64,000 bases of DNA from Gammaproteobacteria bacterium MFB021 (GTDB lineage Bacteria > Pseudomonadota > Gammaproteobacteria > Pseudomonadales > Halomonadaceae). The first letter of the stretch is position 1; the number at the start of each line of letters is the position of its first letter. Location of the stretch: positions 24,208 to 88,207 of the forward strand of contig JNVT01000061.1 of assembly GCA_000737985.1 (NCBI GenBank), given 5' to 3'. This document shows positions 16,008-25,984 of this stretch, one piece after another. Both the position numbers and the translations under genes were made by a program. A model generated the notes under the pieces. That model was not told where the DNA came from. It saw only the letters and a list, made by a program, of their open reading frames with translations, and made no database searches.

Positions 16008-17252
16008 GTGAGCGAGACGATGAGCGCTCGGCCCATGACGGAGACACTGCACGGCGAGACCGCGGCGGCGCGCGAGGCCGAGGTCACGGCGCTGCTGCTG
16101 CGGCTTCCCGCACTGCTGGGTGAGGCAAGCGATATCCAGGCCGCACTCGACCGGGTAGCCGAGGCGCTGACGCCGCTGCTGCCGTTCACCCATGCCGATG
16201 TCTGCCTCCACGATGGGCCCGAGTGGTCGGTGAGCTATGAAGTGGGGATCAGCACCCACTGGTCGGCGCGGCGCACCCGGCTCGACTGCTCGCCGATCCG
16301 CTCGGTCCTTGATGGTTCGCTGCCGCTGATGGTCAGCGCCAACGCGCTGCTCGACCCGCGCCAGATCTTCGCCGGCGCCTGCTGCGAGCCGATCTTCGCC
16401 CATCAGCTGCGCAGCCGGGTGCACGTAGCGCTGCGCAGCGCTGGCCAGGTGATCGGCGCGCTGAGCGTCTCGCACCGCGAGGCCGACCATTTCGATGCCG
16501 AAGACGTCGCCCTGATCCAGCGTCTGGCGGCACCGCTGGCGCCGGTGCTCCACGCCCTGCATGGTGCCGCCGAGCTGCGCCAGCAGGCCCATGGCCGCAG
16601 CCAGACCCAGGCCAGCGAGGAGTGGCTGCGTCAGGGCTCGCTGCAGCTGACCCAGGCGCTGGAGCAGGCGCGTCAGCGCATCGGCATGGATCTGCACGAC
16701 CAGACCCTGGCCGACCTGACCCGGCTGCTGCGCGAGCTGGAGGGCGCGGGGCCGCCGCCCAGCCGCGAGGCGCTGGCGCAGGCGCTGGCCCAGAGCATCG
16801 ACGATCTGCGCTGCATCATCGACCGCACCGCGCCCAAGCTGCTCGATCTGTTCGGCTTCCACCATGCGGTGCGCGATCACCTGGAGCGTGCCACCGAGGG
16901 CGAGCGCATCCAGATTCTGGTCGAGGACCTCACCGCGGGGGCGCCGGACCGGCTGCCGGGGGAGACCCGCACTGCGCTCTATCGGATCGTCCAGGAGGCA
17001 ATCAACAACGCCGCGCGACACGCGCGCGCCGAGCGTATCGAGGTGCGCGTGACGCTGGCGCCGGAGAATACCCTGTGCATCAGCGTGGACGACGATGGCC
17101 AGGGGCTCGCCCATGCCGGTACGCGCCAGTCCGGGATGATCCACATGCGCACTCGGGCGCGGCTGATCGGCGCTACCCTGGATATCTTCGAGCACGTCGG
17201 CACCCGGGTCGCAGTGCGGTTGGCGCTACCGCCGGCGGAGGCCGCGGCGTGA
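16008..17252 (+). CDS. GAF-domain sensor histidine kinase (HisKA_3 type), soluble
   Basis: A 414-residue kinase with no membrane helix. A GAF-type sensor occupies about residues 15-190 and contains several cysteines (ADVCLHDG, RLDCSPIR, FAGACCEPIF), which may be worth a redox or metal test. The dimerisation/phospho-acceptor box of the NarL-partner class reads RIGMDLHDQTLADLTRLL, with the His near residue 230. The ATPase domain shows YRIVQEAINNAARHARA (N box) and VDDDGQGL (G box). I choose the GTG at 16008 because GAGGAG lies six bases upstream; an ATG at 16020 is the alternative. The response-regulator gene starts inside its stop codon (GTGA), so the two form an operon. Confidence 0.85.
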   Translation: MSETMSARPMTETLHGETAAAREAEVTALLLRLPALLGEASDIQAALDRVAEALTPLLPFTHADVCLHDGPEWSVSYEVGISTHWSARRTRLDCSPIRSVLDGSLPLMVSANALLDPRQIFAGACCEPIFAHQLRSRVHVALRSAGQVIGALSVSHREADHFDAEDVALIQRLAAPLAPVLHALHGAAELRQQAHGRSQTQASEEWLRQGSLQLTQALEQARQRIGMDLHDQTLADLTRLLRELEGAGPPPSREALAQALAQSIDDLRCIIDRTAPKLLDLFGFHHAVRDHLERATEGERIQILVEDLTAGAPDRLPGETRTALYRIVQEAINNAARHARAERIEVRVTLAPENTLCISVDDDGQGLAHAGTRQSGMIHMRTRARLIGATLDIFEHVGTRVAVRLALPPAEAAA

Positions 17253-18010
17253 AGATCCTGGTGGTGGAGGATGATCAGTTCCACGCCTCCTTCCTGCAGG
17301 GAGTGATCGCCGAGGCGCTGCCGGAGGTGACCGAGACGCTGCACGTCCAGGACGGGCTGCAGGGCGAAGCGGCGGCGCGCGCCGGACGCTTCGAGGCGGT
17401 GGTGATGGACCTGCAGATGGCACGGCGCAACGGCATCGAGGCGGCGCGGACCATCTGGCACGAGCGCCCGCGCACCCGCATCCTGTTCTGGTCCAACTAC
17501 TCCGACGAGGCCTACCTGCGCGGGGTCGCCGACATCGTGCCGGCCCACAGCGCCTACGGCTACGTGCTCAAGACCGCCAGCCGCGAACGCCTCAAGCTGG
17601 TGCTGCGGGCGGTGTTGCTGGAAGGGCAGGTGATGATGGATCGCGAGATCCAGCGGCTGCGCCGGCGCAATGCTTCGCCACGCCACTCGCTCAGCCAGAG
17701 CGAGTATGCGGTGCTGCTGGATCTCGCCCTGGGGCTGCAGGACCGGCTGATCGCCGAGCGTCAGGGGCTGTCGCTGCGCACGGTGCAGAACCGCCTGCTG
17801 ACGCTCTACGACAAGCTCGGGGTCAACGGCGAGGAGCAGGCGCTGCCGGGGCTCAACAAGCGCGTGCGCGCGCTGTCGCGGGCGATCTCCACGCGCACGC
17901 TCAATCTGGAGATGCTGGAGACCGCCCAGCACGATCTCGAGTGCTGGCTGGCCGCGCGGCCTGCCGACGAAAAAGCCCCGCCGACCCAGCGGGGCGACGG
18001 GGCTCTGTAG
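17249..18010 (+). CDS. LuxR/NarL-type response regulator
   Basis: A 253-residue DNA-binding regulator paired with the kinase. The receiver domain has the acidic pair VVEDDQ at about residues 5-10, the phospho-acceptor in AVVMDLQMARRNG near residue 55, and the Lys in YVLKTAS. The C-terminal half has a LuxR-like helix-turn-helix, LSQSEYAVLLDLALG to LSLRTVQNRLLTLYDKLGV, with Gln where many members have Glu. A helical extension of about 50 residues follows. The GTG start overlaps the kinase TGA. The last codons also encode, on the other strand, the acnA terminator. Likely targets are the divergent ABC operon or the pair itself (inference). Confidence 0.85.
   Translation: MKILVVEDDQFHASFLQGVIAEALPEVTETLHVQDGLQGEAAARAGRFEAVVMDLQMARRNGIEAARTIWHERPRTRILFWSNYSDEAYLRGVADIVPAHSAYGYVLKTASRERLKLVLRAVLLEGQVMMDREIQRLRRRNASPRHSLSQSEYAVLLDLALGLQDRLIAERQGLSLRTVQNRLLTLYDKLGVNGEEQALPGLNKRVRALSRAISTRTLNLEMLETAQHDLECWLAARPADEKAPPTQRGDGAL
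17966..17995 (-). terminator. acnA terminator inside the response-regulator 3' end
   Basis: On the minus strand, GCCCCGC, a 7-nt loop TGGGTCG and GCGGGGC form a perfect stem that is followed at once by TTTTT. It begins about 30 bp past the acnA stop. The same bases encode the final residues of the convergent regulator (EKAPPTQRGD). Confidence 0.85.
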
Positions 18011-18025
18011 CGGGCTGCCAGTGTC

Positions 18026-20788
18026 TTACAGCATGCTGCGCAGCACGTAGTGGAGAATGCCGCCGTGGCGGTAGTACTCCAGCTCGTTGGCGGTATCGAT
18101 ACGGCACAGGGCGTCGATCTTCTTCTCGCCCTTGTCGCTCTTGATGGTCACCTTGACGCTGCCGCCCGGGGTCAGGTCCGCGAGGCCCTCGACGGAGACG
18201 GTCTCGTCACCGGTCAGACCCAGCGATTCGCGGCTCTCGCCCTCCGGGAACTGCAGCGGCAGCACGCCCATACCGATCAGGTTGGAGCGGTGGATACGCT
18301 CGTAGGACTCGGTGATGACCGCGCGCACGCCGAGCAGACGCGTGCCCTTGGCGGCCCAGTCCCGCGACGAGCCGGTGCCGTACTCCTTGCCAGCGATCAC
18401 CACCAGCGGGGTGGCGTCCTCGGCGTACTTCATCGCCGCGTCGTAGATCGACATCTGTTCGCCGCTGGGCACGTGGCGGGTATAGCCACCCTCGACGTCG
18501 TCGAGCATCTCGTTGCGAATGCGCACGTTGGCGAAGGTGCCGCGCATCATCACTTCGTGGTTACCCCGGCGCGAGCCGTAGGAGTTGAAGTCCTTCACCG
18601 CCACCCCGTGCTCCTGCAGGTACTTGCCGGCGGGGCTGTCGGGCTTGATCGAGCCGGCGGGCGAGATGTGGTCGGTGGTCACCGAGTCGCCCAGCTTGGC
18701 CAGGATGCGGGCCTCCTGGATGTCCTCGACTGGCTTGGGCTCCTTGTCCATGTCCTCGAAGAACGGCGGATGCTGGATGTAGGTGGAGTCCTTGGACCAG
18801 GCGTAGACTTCGCTCTCCGGCACCTCGATCGACTGCCAGGTCGCGTCGCCGTCGAACACCTCGGCGTACTCCTTGCGGTACATCTCGGTCTTGACCTTCT
18901 CTACCGCTTCGGCGATCTCGGCCTGGGAGGGCCAGATATCCTTGAGGTAGACGTCATTGCCGTCCTGATCCTGGCCCAGGGGCTCTTGCGACAGATCCTT
19001 GCGCACGTTGCCGGCCAGGGCGTAGGCAACGACCAGGGGCGGCGAAGCGAGCCAGTTGGTCTTGACCAGCGGGTGCACGCGGCCCTCGAAGTTACGGTTA
19101 CCCGAGAGCACCGACGCCACGGTGAGATCGCCTTCGTTGACCGCCTTTTCGATCGGCTCGGGCAGCGGCCCGGAGTTGCCGATACAGGTGGTGCAGCCGT
19201 AGCCCACCAGATTGAAGCCGAGGGCGTCGAGGTCCTTCTGCACGCCGCCTGCGGCCAGGTAGTCGGTGACCACCTTGGAGCCCGGCGCCAGCGAGGTCTT
19301 GACCCACGGCTTGGTGGTCAGCCCCTTCGCCTTGGCCTTCCGCGCCAGCAGGCCGGCGGCCATCATCACGCTGGGGTTGGAGGTGTTGGTGCAGGAGGTG
19401 ATCGCGGCGATCACCACGGCGCCATGGTTGAGCGAGAAGGTCTCGTCGTCGTAGGTCACATCCTGACTGTCGCCGGTGCGGTAATCCGCGCCGCTGGTGT
19501 AGGCCTCGCCGTCGGCGGGTGGGGCGCCGATGGCGGTATCACCGCCTTCGCCGGTCCATTTGGCTTTCTCTTCGTGGGAGGCATCCGGCTGCTCGCCACC
19601 CATCAGCGACTCGAAGGTCGCCTTCATGTCGGAGAGCGCAACCCGGTCCTGCGGGCGCTTGGGGCCGGCCAGCGAGGCTTCGACCTCACCCATGTCCAGG
19701 TGCAGGGTGTCGGTGAAGGTGGGCTCGGCGCCGGCTTCACGCCACAGCCCCTGGGCCTGGGTGTAAGCCTTCACCAGTTCGATCTGATCTTCGTCGCGGC
19801 CGGTCAGACGCAGATAGTTGAGCGTCTCGTCGTCGACCGGGAAGAAGCCGCAGGTGGCGCCATATTCGGGCGCCATGTTGGCGATGGTGGCGCGATCGGC
19901 CAGCGGCAGATCCTTGAGACCGTCGCCGTAGAACTCGACGAACTTGCCCACGACCCCCTTCTTGCGCAGCATCTGGGTCACCGTCAGCACCAGGTCAGTG
20001 GCGGTGATCCCCTCCTTGAGCTTGCCGGTCAGCTTGAAGCCGACCACCTCGGGGATCAGCATCGATACCGGCTGGCCGAGCATCGCCGCTTCGGCCTCGA
20101 TGCCGCCAACGCCCCAGCCGAGGATGCCCAGGCCGTTGATCATGGTGGTGTGGGAGTCGGTACCCACCAGGGTGTCGGGGAAGGCATAGGTCTTGCCGTC
20201 GACCTCCTTGGTCCACACCGTCTTGCCCAGATACTCCAGGTTGACCTGGTGGCAGATGCCGGTGCCCGGCGGCACCACGCGGAAATTGTCGAAGGCGTTC
20301 TGGCCCCAGCGCAGGAACTCATAGCGCTCCTGGTTACGCTCCATCTCGATGGCGACGTTGTCCTTGAACGCTGACTGATCACCGAAGTGATCGACCATCA
20401 CCGAGTGGTCGATGACCAGATCCACCGGCGACAGCGGGTTGATACGCTCGGCCTTGGCGCCGAGCTTCTTGACCGCGTCGCGCATGGCGGCGAGATCGAC
20501 CACGCCGGGCACGCCGGTGAAGTCCTGCATCAGCACGCGGGCGGGGCGGTAGCCGATCTCGCGGGTCGACTTGCCCGTTTTCAGCCACTCGGCGAGGGCG
20601 ACGATGTCCTCATCGGCGACGCTCTCGTCGTCGGCATAACGCAGCTGGTTCTCGAGCAGCACCTTGAGCGTCATCGGCAGCTTGTCGATGTTGCCGAGGC
20701 TCTCCGCCGCCTTGGGCAGGCTGTAGTAGTGGAAGGTCTTGCCGTTGACGTCGAGCGACGTCAGCGTCTGGCCGGGGGCGTTAGACAT
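18026..20788 (-). CDS. acnA: Aconitate hydratase A
   Basis: Isomerises citrate and isocitrate in the TCA cycle with a [4Fe-4S] cluster. It has 920 residues, against 891 for E. coli AcnA. Cluster ligands are Cys466 ([10 protein letters not shown]) and Cys532/Cys535 ([12 protein letters not shown]). Other landmarks are [21 protein letters not shown], the swivel-domain hallmark [16 protein letters not shown] and [18 protein letters not shown]. An insertion of about 35 residues rich in Asp, Gly and Glu around residues 400-435 accounts for the extra length and may reflect halophilic adaptation (inference). GAGGAGG lies eight bases before the ATG. It is convergent with the response regulator and shares its 3' end as a terminator. 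Confidence 0.98.
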   Translation of the reverse strand: MSNAPGQTLTSLDVNGKTFHYYSLPKAAESLGNIDKLPMTLKVLLENQLRYADDESVADEDIVALAEWLKTGKSTREIGYRPARVLMQDFTGVPGVVDLAAMRDAVKKLGAKAERINPLSPVDLVIDHSVMVDHFGDQSAFKDNVAIEMERNQERYEFLRWGQNAFDNFRVVPPGTGICHQVNLEYLGKTVWTKEVDGKTYAFPDTLVGTDSHTTMINGLGILGWGVGGIEAEAAMLGQPVSMLIPEVVGFKLTGKLKEGITATDLVLTVTQMLRKKGVVGKFVEFYGDGLKDLPLADRATIANMAPEYGATCGFFPVDDETLNYLRLTGRDEDQIELVKAYTQAQGLWREAGAEPTFTDTLHLDMGEVEASLAGPKRPQDRVALSDMKATFESLMGGEQPDASHEEKAKWTGEGGDTAIGAPPADGEAYTSGADYRTGDSQDVTYDDETFSLNHGAVVIAAITSCTNTSNPSVMMAAGLLARKAKAKGLTTKPWVKTSLAPGSKVVTDYLAAGGVQKDLDALGFNLVGYGCTTCIGNSGPLPEPIEKAVNEGDLTVASVLSGNRNFEGRVHPLVKTNWLASPPLVVAYALAGNVRKDLSQEPLGQDQDGNDVYLKDIWPSQAEIAEAVEKVKTEMYRKEYAEVFDGDATWQSIEVPESEVYAWSKDSTYIQHPPFFEDMDKEPKPVEDIQEARILAKLGDSVTTDHISPAGSIKPDSPAGKYLQEHGVAVKDFNSYGSRRGNHEVMMRGTFANVRIRNEMLDDVEGGYTRHVPSGEQMSIYDAAMKYAEDATPLVVIAGKEYGTGSSRDWAAKGTRLLGVRAVITESYERIHRSNLIGMGVLPLQFPEGESRESLGLTGDETVSVEGLADLTPGGSVKVTIKSDKGEKKIDALCRIDTANELEYYRHGGILHYVLRSML

Positions 20789-20980
20789 GGATCATCCTCC
20801 TCATTGGGCGGCGCGGCCTTGGATCTTTCAGTGGCTGCCGGTCCGGTTCCTTAGCGACGGTCCGACGGCATCGAGGCCGTCGGGGGGCTCCTGGCTGGCG
20901 GCCGTCTTGGCGGCGCGCTCTATACATTTTCCAATCTTTGCGTGGGGTCGTTTCTGCGACATGACGCGGTCGATATAAAG

Positions 20981-20990
20981 TTGTCGACAA
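20981..20990. promoter_or_regulatory. TTGTCGACAA palindrome, candidate operator for acnA
   Basis: A perfect 10-bp palindrome in the pattern TTGTnnACAA that FadR-subfamily GntR regulators often use, flanked by G and T and touching the AT-rich CTTTATAT segment read toward acnA. It is about 195 bp before the acnA start, so transcription from there would give a long leader. The assignment is by analogy only. Confidence 0.35.
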
Positions 20991-21015
20991 TAAGCATGGG
21001 CGCCATGGCATCTCT

Positions 21016-21049
21016 TTTCAATCCCGCGCGCCTTTCAATCCCGCGCACC
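21016..21049. repeat. 17-bp tandem duplication
   Basis: TTTCAATCCCGCGC(G/A)CC is present twice head to tail at 21016-21032 and 21033-21049, with a single mismatch. It lies between acnA and the CPXCG gene. Confidence 0.75.
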
Positions 21050-21180
21050 TGACGAGCATCTGCGCGGCGAAGGCGATGGGTCTTGAAAGTCACGCTTGCC
21101 GACACCAGTTCAAGCTTAGCTCAGCTCAGCGACGATGCAGCCAGTGACGATAATCTCGATGGCGAAGCCGGGGAGACGTG

Positions 21181-21387
21181 ATGGCATATGAAGCGCTACG
21201 CGAATGGCCGGTGCACTGCCCCTACTGCGATGCGCCATTCACGCTGCTGCTCGACTTGAGCGCTGGTGGCCACGTGACTTGGGAAGACTGCGCGGTGTGC
21301 TGCCAGCCGATCCAGCTGCGCATCGAGGTCGATACCGAGGGCGAACTGGAAGCCGTGACGTTGGCCACCGACGATGATGTGCTGTAG
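21181..21387 (+). CDS. CPXCG-motif small cysteine-rich protein
   Basis: A 68-residue protein with four metal-ligand-like cysteines in two pairs: CPYC at residues 13-16 and CAVC at 37-40, with an extra Cys41. The remainder is acidic. This matches the small 'CPXCG motif-containing cysteine-rich protein' family found in gammaproteobacteria, of unknown function and presumably zinc binding. GGGGAG precedes the start; a GTG directly before the ATG is an alternative. It stands alone, upstream of the peroxiredoxin gene. Confidence 0.75.
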   Translation: MAYEALREWPVHCPYCDAPFTLLLDLSAGGHVTWEDCAVCCQPIQLRIEVDTEGELEAVTLATDDDVL

Positions 21388-21441
21388 TTGGATGTTAGGT
21401 GGCGGCGGCCGGCAATGCAGGTCGCCGAGGCCACATGATCG

Positions 21442-21456
21442 ATAGTGATTGCCTAT
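21442..21456 (+). promoter_or_regulatory. OxyR-like site ATAG-N7-CTAT before the peroxiredoxin gene
   Basis: ATAG, seven bases (TGATTGC), CTAT at 21442-21456 matches the half of the OxyR consensus built from ATAG and CTAT spaced by seven. At the same spacing downstream come ATTG and TAAA, weaker matches to the second half. It lies about 104 bp before the peroxiredoxin start, in the right place for an activator site. Inference from pattern and neighbour gene. Confidence 0.45.
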
Positions 21457-21559
21457 ATCTCTGATTGCGGCAATTAAATTGGAGCATCAAGGAGTAAATC
21501 GTTAGTCTAATCCGCTTCGATTTCTCGACGCTCAACCCACGCTACGACAGGAGAAGCCC

Positions 21560-23298
<1,739 letters not shown>

Positions 23299-23332
23299 TG
23301 TCCATCCCGCGCACGGCGCGGCGATAAATGAC

Positions 23333-23360
23333 AAGCGGCCCGGCATCTGCCGGGCCGCTT
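23333..23360. terminator. Bidirectional hairpin between trxB and slyX
   Basis: AAGCGGCCCGGCA and TGCCGGGCCGCTT form a perfect 13-bp stem around TC, 35 bp after trxB and 72 bp beyond the slyX stop on the other strand. There is no long T-run on either side. Confidence 0.55.
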
Positions 23361-23431
23361 GCGTTAGATAGGGCGTCTCGTCGAGTGTCGACCGCGGCGA
23401 GTGCAGATAGACGCCCGCATGGCCGCTGGGC

Positions 23432-23707
23432 TCAGTAGTGGGGCGGGCGCTCGTCGATGCTCTCGCTGCCGCCGTCGAGGGCATCCAGGGCACTGCGCTG
23501 TTCGCGCAGGCGCTGCTGCATCAGGGTGTTGATGCGGGTCAGCCGCTCGATCTCGGCGGACTGCTCACGCACTCGCGCATCCAGGGTTTCCAGCCAATCC
23601 TCCTGATAGGTCAGGCGGCTCTCCAGCGCCTCCAGGCGCGCCTCGGTGGAGCTGAGCGAGGCGGGATTTGCCGTGTTAGACTTCGAAGGCTGTGTCTCAT
23701 CATTCAT
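23432..23707 (-). CDS. slyX: SlyX-family protein
   Basis: A 91-residue coiled-coil protein. After a Ser/Asn-rich N-terminus, residues about 22-75 form a heptad-patterned helix (ARLEALESRLTYQEDWLETL, then further Leu-rich turns). The C-terminus ends in ERPPHY, the hallmark of SlyX. The molecular function of SlyX is not established. It is a single gene, convergent with trxB. Confidence 0.9.
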   Translation of the reverse strand: MNDETQPSKSNTANPASLSSTEARLEALESRLTYQEDWLETLDARVREQSAEIERLTRINTLMQQRLREQRSALDALDGGSESIDERPPHY

Positions 23708-23862
23708 TCACGGCACCTTTGGCATGTCTGTTCGAGGATCGTCAGCCGGCGCTAATATGAGGCCGGTCATTGGTAATACAAGTAGTCAGTATCACAACCT
23801 TACCTGCCCGCCCCCGGGCGGTGCGCGTTCCGCTATCCCGACGTCTAGAGATATGAGAATCC

Positions 23863-24345
23863 ATGAATAGCAAGGTCTTTCTACGCTGTACGTTGATCAG
23901 TCTACTCCTCTCCATTCCTTCGCCACTGCTGATCGGTCTGCTGATCACCCTCATCAGTAGCGTCCTGGCCACCGATCTGACCTGGTTTCTGAACGTCGAA
24001 GGGGTCTCGGCGATGTATGCGGCCACGGTGCTGGCGGTCTTCATCGTCCTGCTGCTGGCGACGCTGACGGTGTCGCTGCTGTCGCCGGCGACGCCCAAGG
24101 CGGTGACCGCCGCCATGCTGGCAGACGTCGAGAATGACGACCGCGAGCTGGGCGAAGTGAAGTGGTTCAACGTCAACAAGGGCTACGGCTTCATTACCCG
24201 CGCCAGCGGCGAGGATGTCTTCGTTCATTTTCGCGCCATTCGCGGCAAGGGCCACCGTACCCTCGCCGAGGGTCAGAAGGTGCGCTATCACGTGATCGAG
24301 AACGATCGCGGCTTGCAGGCCGACGACGTCACCGTCATCACCTGA
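23863..24345 (+). CDS. Membrane-anchored cold-shock-domain protein
   Basis: A 160-residue fusion of two hydrophobic N-terminal helices (about residues 8-36 and 49-73) with a C-terminal cold-shock domain from about residue 92. The domain has the RNP1-like motif KGYGFITR and the RNP2-like motif DVFVHFRAI, and starts as GEVKWFNVNKGYGF. Ordinary CspA proteins are about 70-residue soluble nucleic-acid binders; here the domain is tethered to the inner membrane. The upstream purine content is weak, so the start is less certain, but no alternative keeps the first helix. A good terminator follows. Confidence 0.82.
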   Translation: MNSKVFLRCTLISLLLSIPSPLLIGLLITLISSVLATDLTWFLNVEGVSAMYAATVLAVFIVLLLATLTVSLLSPATPKAVTAAMLADVENDDRELGEVKWFNVNKGYGFITRASGEDVFVHFRAIRGKGHRTLAEGQKVRYHVIENDRGLQADDVTVIT

Positions 24346-24373
24346 GCCTCAGCCACCGTCTCGATGACCCCCA

Positions 24374-24408
24374 ACCGCCCTCGGCGCCTGACGCCGGGGG
24401 CGGTTTTT
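24374..24408 (+). terminator. Rho-independent terminator
   Basis: ACCGCCCTCGGCG pairs with CGCCGGGGGCGGT (13 bp, one T-G pair) around CCTGA, followed by TTTTT. It ends the cold-shock gene and lies between two convergent genes. Confidence 0.88.
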
Positions 24409-24450
24409 CATGTCTGGCAGTGGGCTATGACCCGACGTGACGCCGGTTCG

Positions 24451-25422
24451 TCAACTGGCGGGGGCGGGCATCTCGCCGTTGCTGCTGTCCGGCCCGCTCG
24501 GGTCTTCCCGCTCGTCCACGCCGGCGCGCGCTTCGGCTTCGACGAAGATGCGCTTGACCGCGGCGTGGCGCTGCTTGATCTGGCGGTCGAGCTCGACGAT
24601 GGTGCGCTCGATGCGTTCGGCGCGGGCGTCACGCGCGAAGCGCACGCTGAGATTGACCAGCACGAAGTCCGGGCCCATGTGCATGGTCAGTACCTCGTTG
24701 ACCTGTTCGATGCCCTCGGCGTCGTGGGCGAGCTGGCGAATGTCGTCGACCACGTGGCGGTTGGCCGCCTCGCCGATCAGCAGCCCCTTGGTCTCCATCG
24801 CCAGCCAGATCGCAGTGCCGCCGAGAATCAGCCCGATGATCACCGACGCGATACCGTCGAACACGGCCAGCCCCGTCCACTGGCTGAGGCCGACTCCGGC
24901 CAGGGCCACCAGCAGGCCCAGCAGGGCGGCGGAGTCCTCGAACACCACCACGAACATCGACGGGTCCTTGCCGCGGTGGACCGCCTCGAGGTAGCTCCAC
25001 TTGCCCTTGGTCTTGCGGAACTGATTGAGCGCAAAGGCCCAGGAAGCGCCTTCGAAGAGAATGCCGAGCCCTAGCACGATGTAGTTGATCAGCGGCGACT
25101 CGATCGGCTCGGGATGCATGATGTGCACCACGCCTTCGTAGAGCGAAACCCCGGAGCCGACGGCGAAGATCAACAGCGCGACGACGAAGCTCCAGAAATA
25201 GATCTCCTTGCCGTGGCCGAACGGGAACTGCTCGCTGGGTGGCCGCTTGGCGCGCTGCATGCCGAGCAGCAGCAGGATCTGGTTGCCGGTGTCGACCACC
25301 GAGTGGATGCCTTCGGAGAGCATCGCCGAGCTGCCGGTCATGGCGGCGGCGACGAACTTGGTCACGGCGATGGCGAGATTGCCGCCCATGGCGGCGAAGA
25401 TGACCGGTTTGGATTCTGCCAT
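24451..25422 (-). CDS. Cation diffusion facilitator family transporter
   Basis: A 323-residue inner-membrane carrier that exports divalent metals against protons. The first helix region GGNLAIAVTKFVAAAMTGSSAML is followed by SEGIHSVVDTGNQ, the metal-site region of CDF helix II. EDSAALLGLLVALAG and FDGIASVIIGLILGG cover helices V-VI with the second metal-site Asp. The cytosolic C-terminal domain (about 215-300) is ferredoxin-like. It belongs to the subfamily in which helix II has HSVVD rather than HxxxD plus a His-rich loop; no His-rich loop is present. It is monocistronic. Confidence 0.9.
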   Translation of the reverse strand: MAESKPVIFAAMGGNLAIAVTKFVAAAMTGSSAMLSEGIHSVVDTGNQILLLLGMQRAKRPPSEQFPFGHGKEIYFWSFVVALLIFAVGSGVSLYEGVVHIMHPEPIESPLINYIVLGLGILFEGASWAFALNQFRKTKGKWSYLEAVHRGKDPSMFVVVFEDSAALLGLLVALAGVGLSQWTGLAVFDGIASVIIGLILGGTAIWLAMETKGLLIGEAANRHVVDDIRQLAHDAEGIEQVNEVLTMHMGPDFVLVNLSVRFARDARAERIERTIVELDRQIKQRHAAVKRIFVEAEARAGVDEREDPSGPDSSNGEMPAPAS

Positions 25423-25584
25423 GCGGACCTCCCTGTCCGGGTCTGGCGCGGCCCGCTGGGGCCGGCGCGCGAATAGGTTGCCTGCGCCTCAGGCACCGTC
25501 ACGGGCGGGGCCGTGCGGGGCTGTGGCGATAGCGCTTCGTGCGCAGTATAGAGGATGCCTGCGGCCCCGGGCGGGGCCTTGGGC

Positions 25585-25977
25585 TCACTGGCCGGGGTCG
25601 GGCCAGTCGATGGTGCCTTCCTGGCCGTCGGGCAGGACCTGCCAGAAGCGGTCCGGGTCGTCCCCCGGCTGCCAGCCGCCCAGCGAGCAGCGTGCCTCGC
25701 AGCCCAGCCGGGCCGCGGCATCCCGCGCGCAGTCGGTGTCGCGGGGCCAGGGCGTGGCGTCGCAGTCGAACCACAGGCTGGCGAAGTGATCGGCAGCGCG
25801 CTCGACCAGCATGATGTTGATCGGGCGCGTCGCGCACGTCGCCTTGCCGCGCCAGATGCCCTTGCCGCTGCGCGCCAGCGTCAGCGCATCGTCGGCCAGC
25901 GCCTCGCGCAGCCAGGCGGTGATGGCGTCGACGTCGGCCTGGGCCAGATAGATCTCGATGTCGGGAAAACGCTGCAT
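25585..25977 (-). CDS. Unrecognised 130-residue protein after dapE
   Basis: I do not recognise this family. The protein starts MQRFPDIEIYLAQADVDAI, has no signal peptide or membrane helix, and is acidic, with a late DCDATPWPRDTDCARDAA segment carrying three clustered Cys and several Asp. The C-terminal half holds the tryptophans of GGWQPGDDPDRFWQVLPDG. Its ATG is 7 bp after the dapE stop, so it is probably the last gene of yffB-dapD-dapE and cotranscribed. Codon composition matches the neighbours. The reading frame is the only long one on this strand that continues the operon. Confidence 0.65.
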   Translation of the reverse strand: MQRFPDIEIYLAQADVDAITAWLREALADDALTLARSGKGIWRGKATCATRPINIMLVERAADHFASLWFDCDATPWPRDTDCARDAAARLGCEARCSLGGWQPGDDPDRFWQVLPDGQEGTIDWPDPGQ

Positions 25978-25984
25978 GGCTTCC

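Larger units (their letters stand above)
20789..21180. other. Intergenic region between acnA and the CPXCG gene
   Basis: A 392-bp divergent gap. The acnA-proximal 150 bp is GC-rich leader. Around 20930-20995 an AT-rich segment carries a TATATC-like box on the minus strand next to the perfect palindrome TTGTCGACAA. A 17-bp direct duplication is at 21016-21049. No gene is supported; open frames here lack a ribosome site and homology. Confidence 0.55.

Noticed and set aside
18050..20374. Open frame of 774 codons opposite acnA
   Set aside because: Same reason; acnA is certain by its Fe-S cysteines and length.
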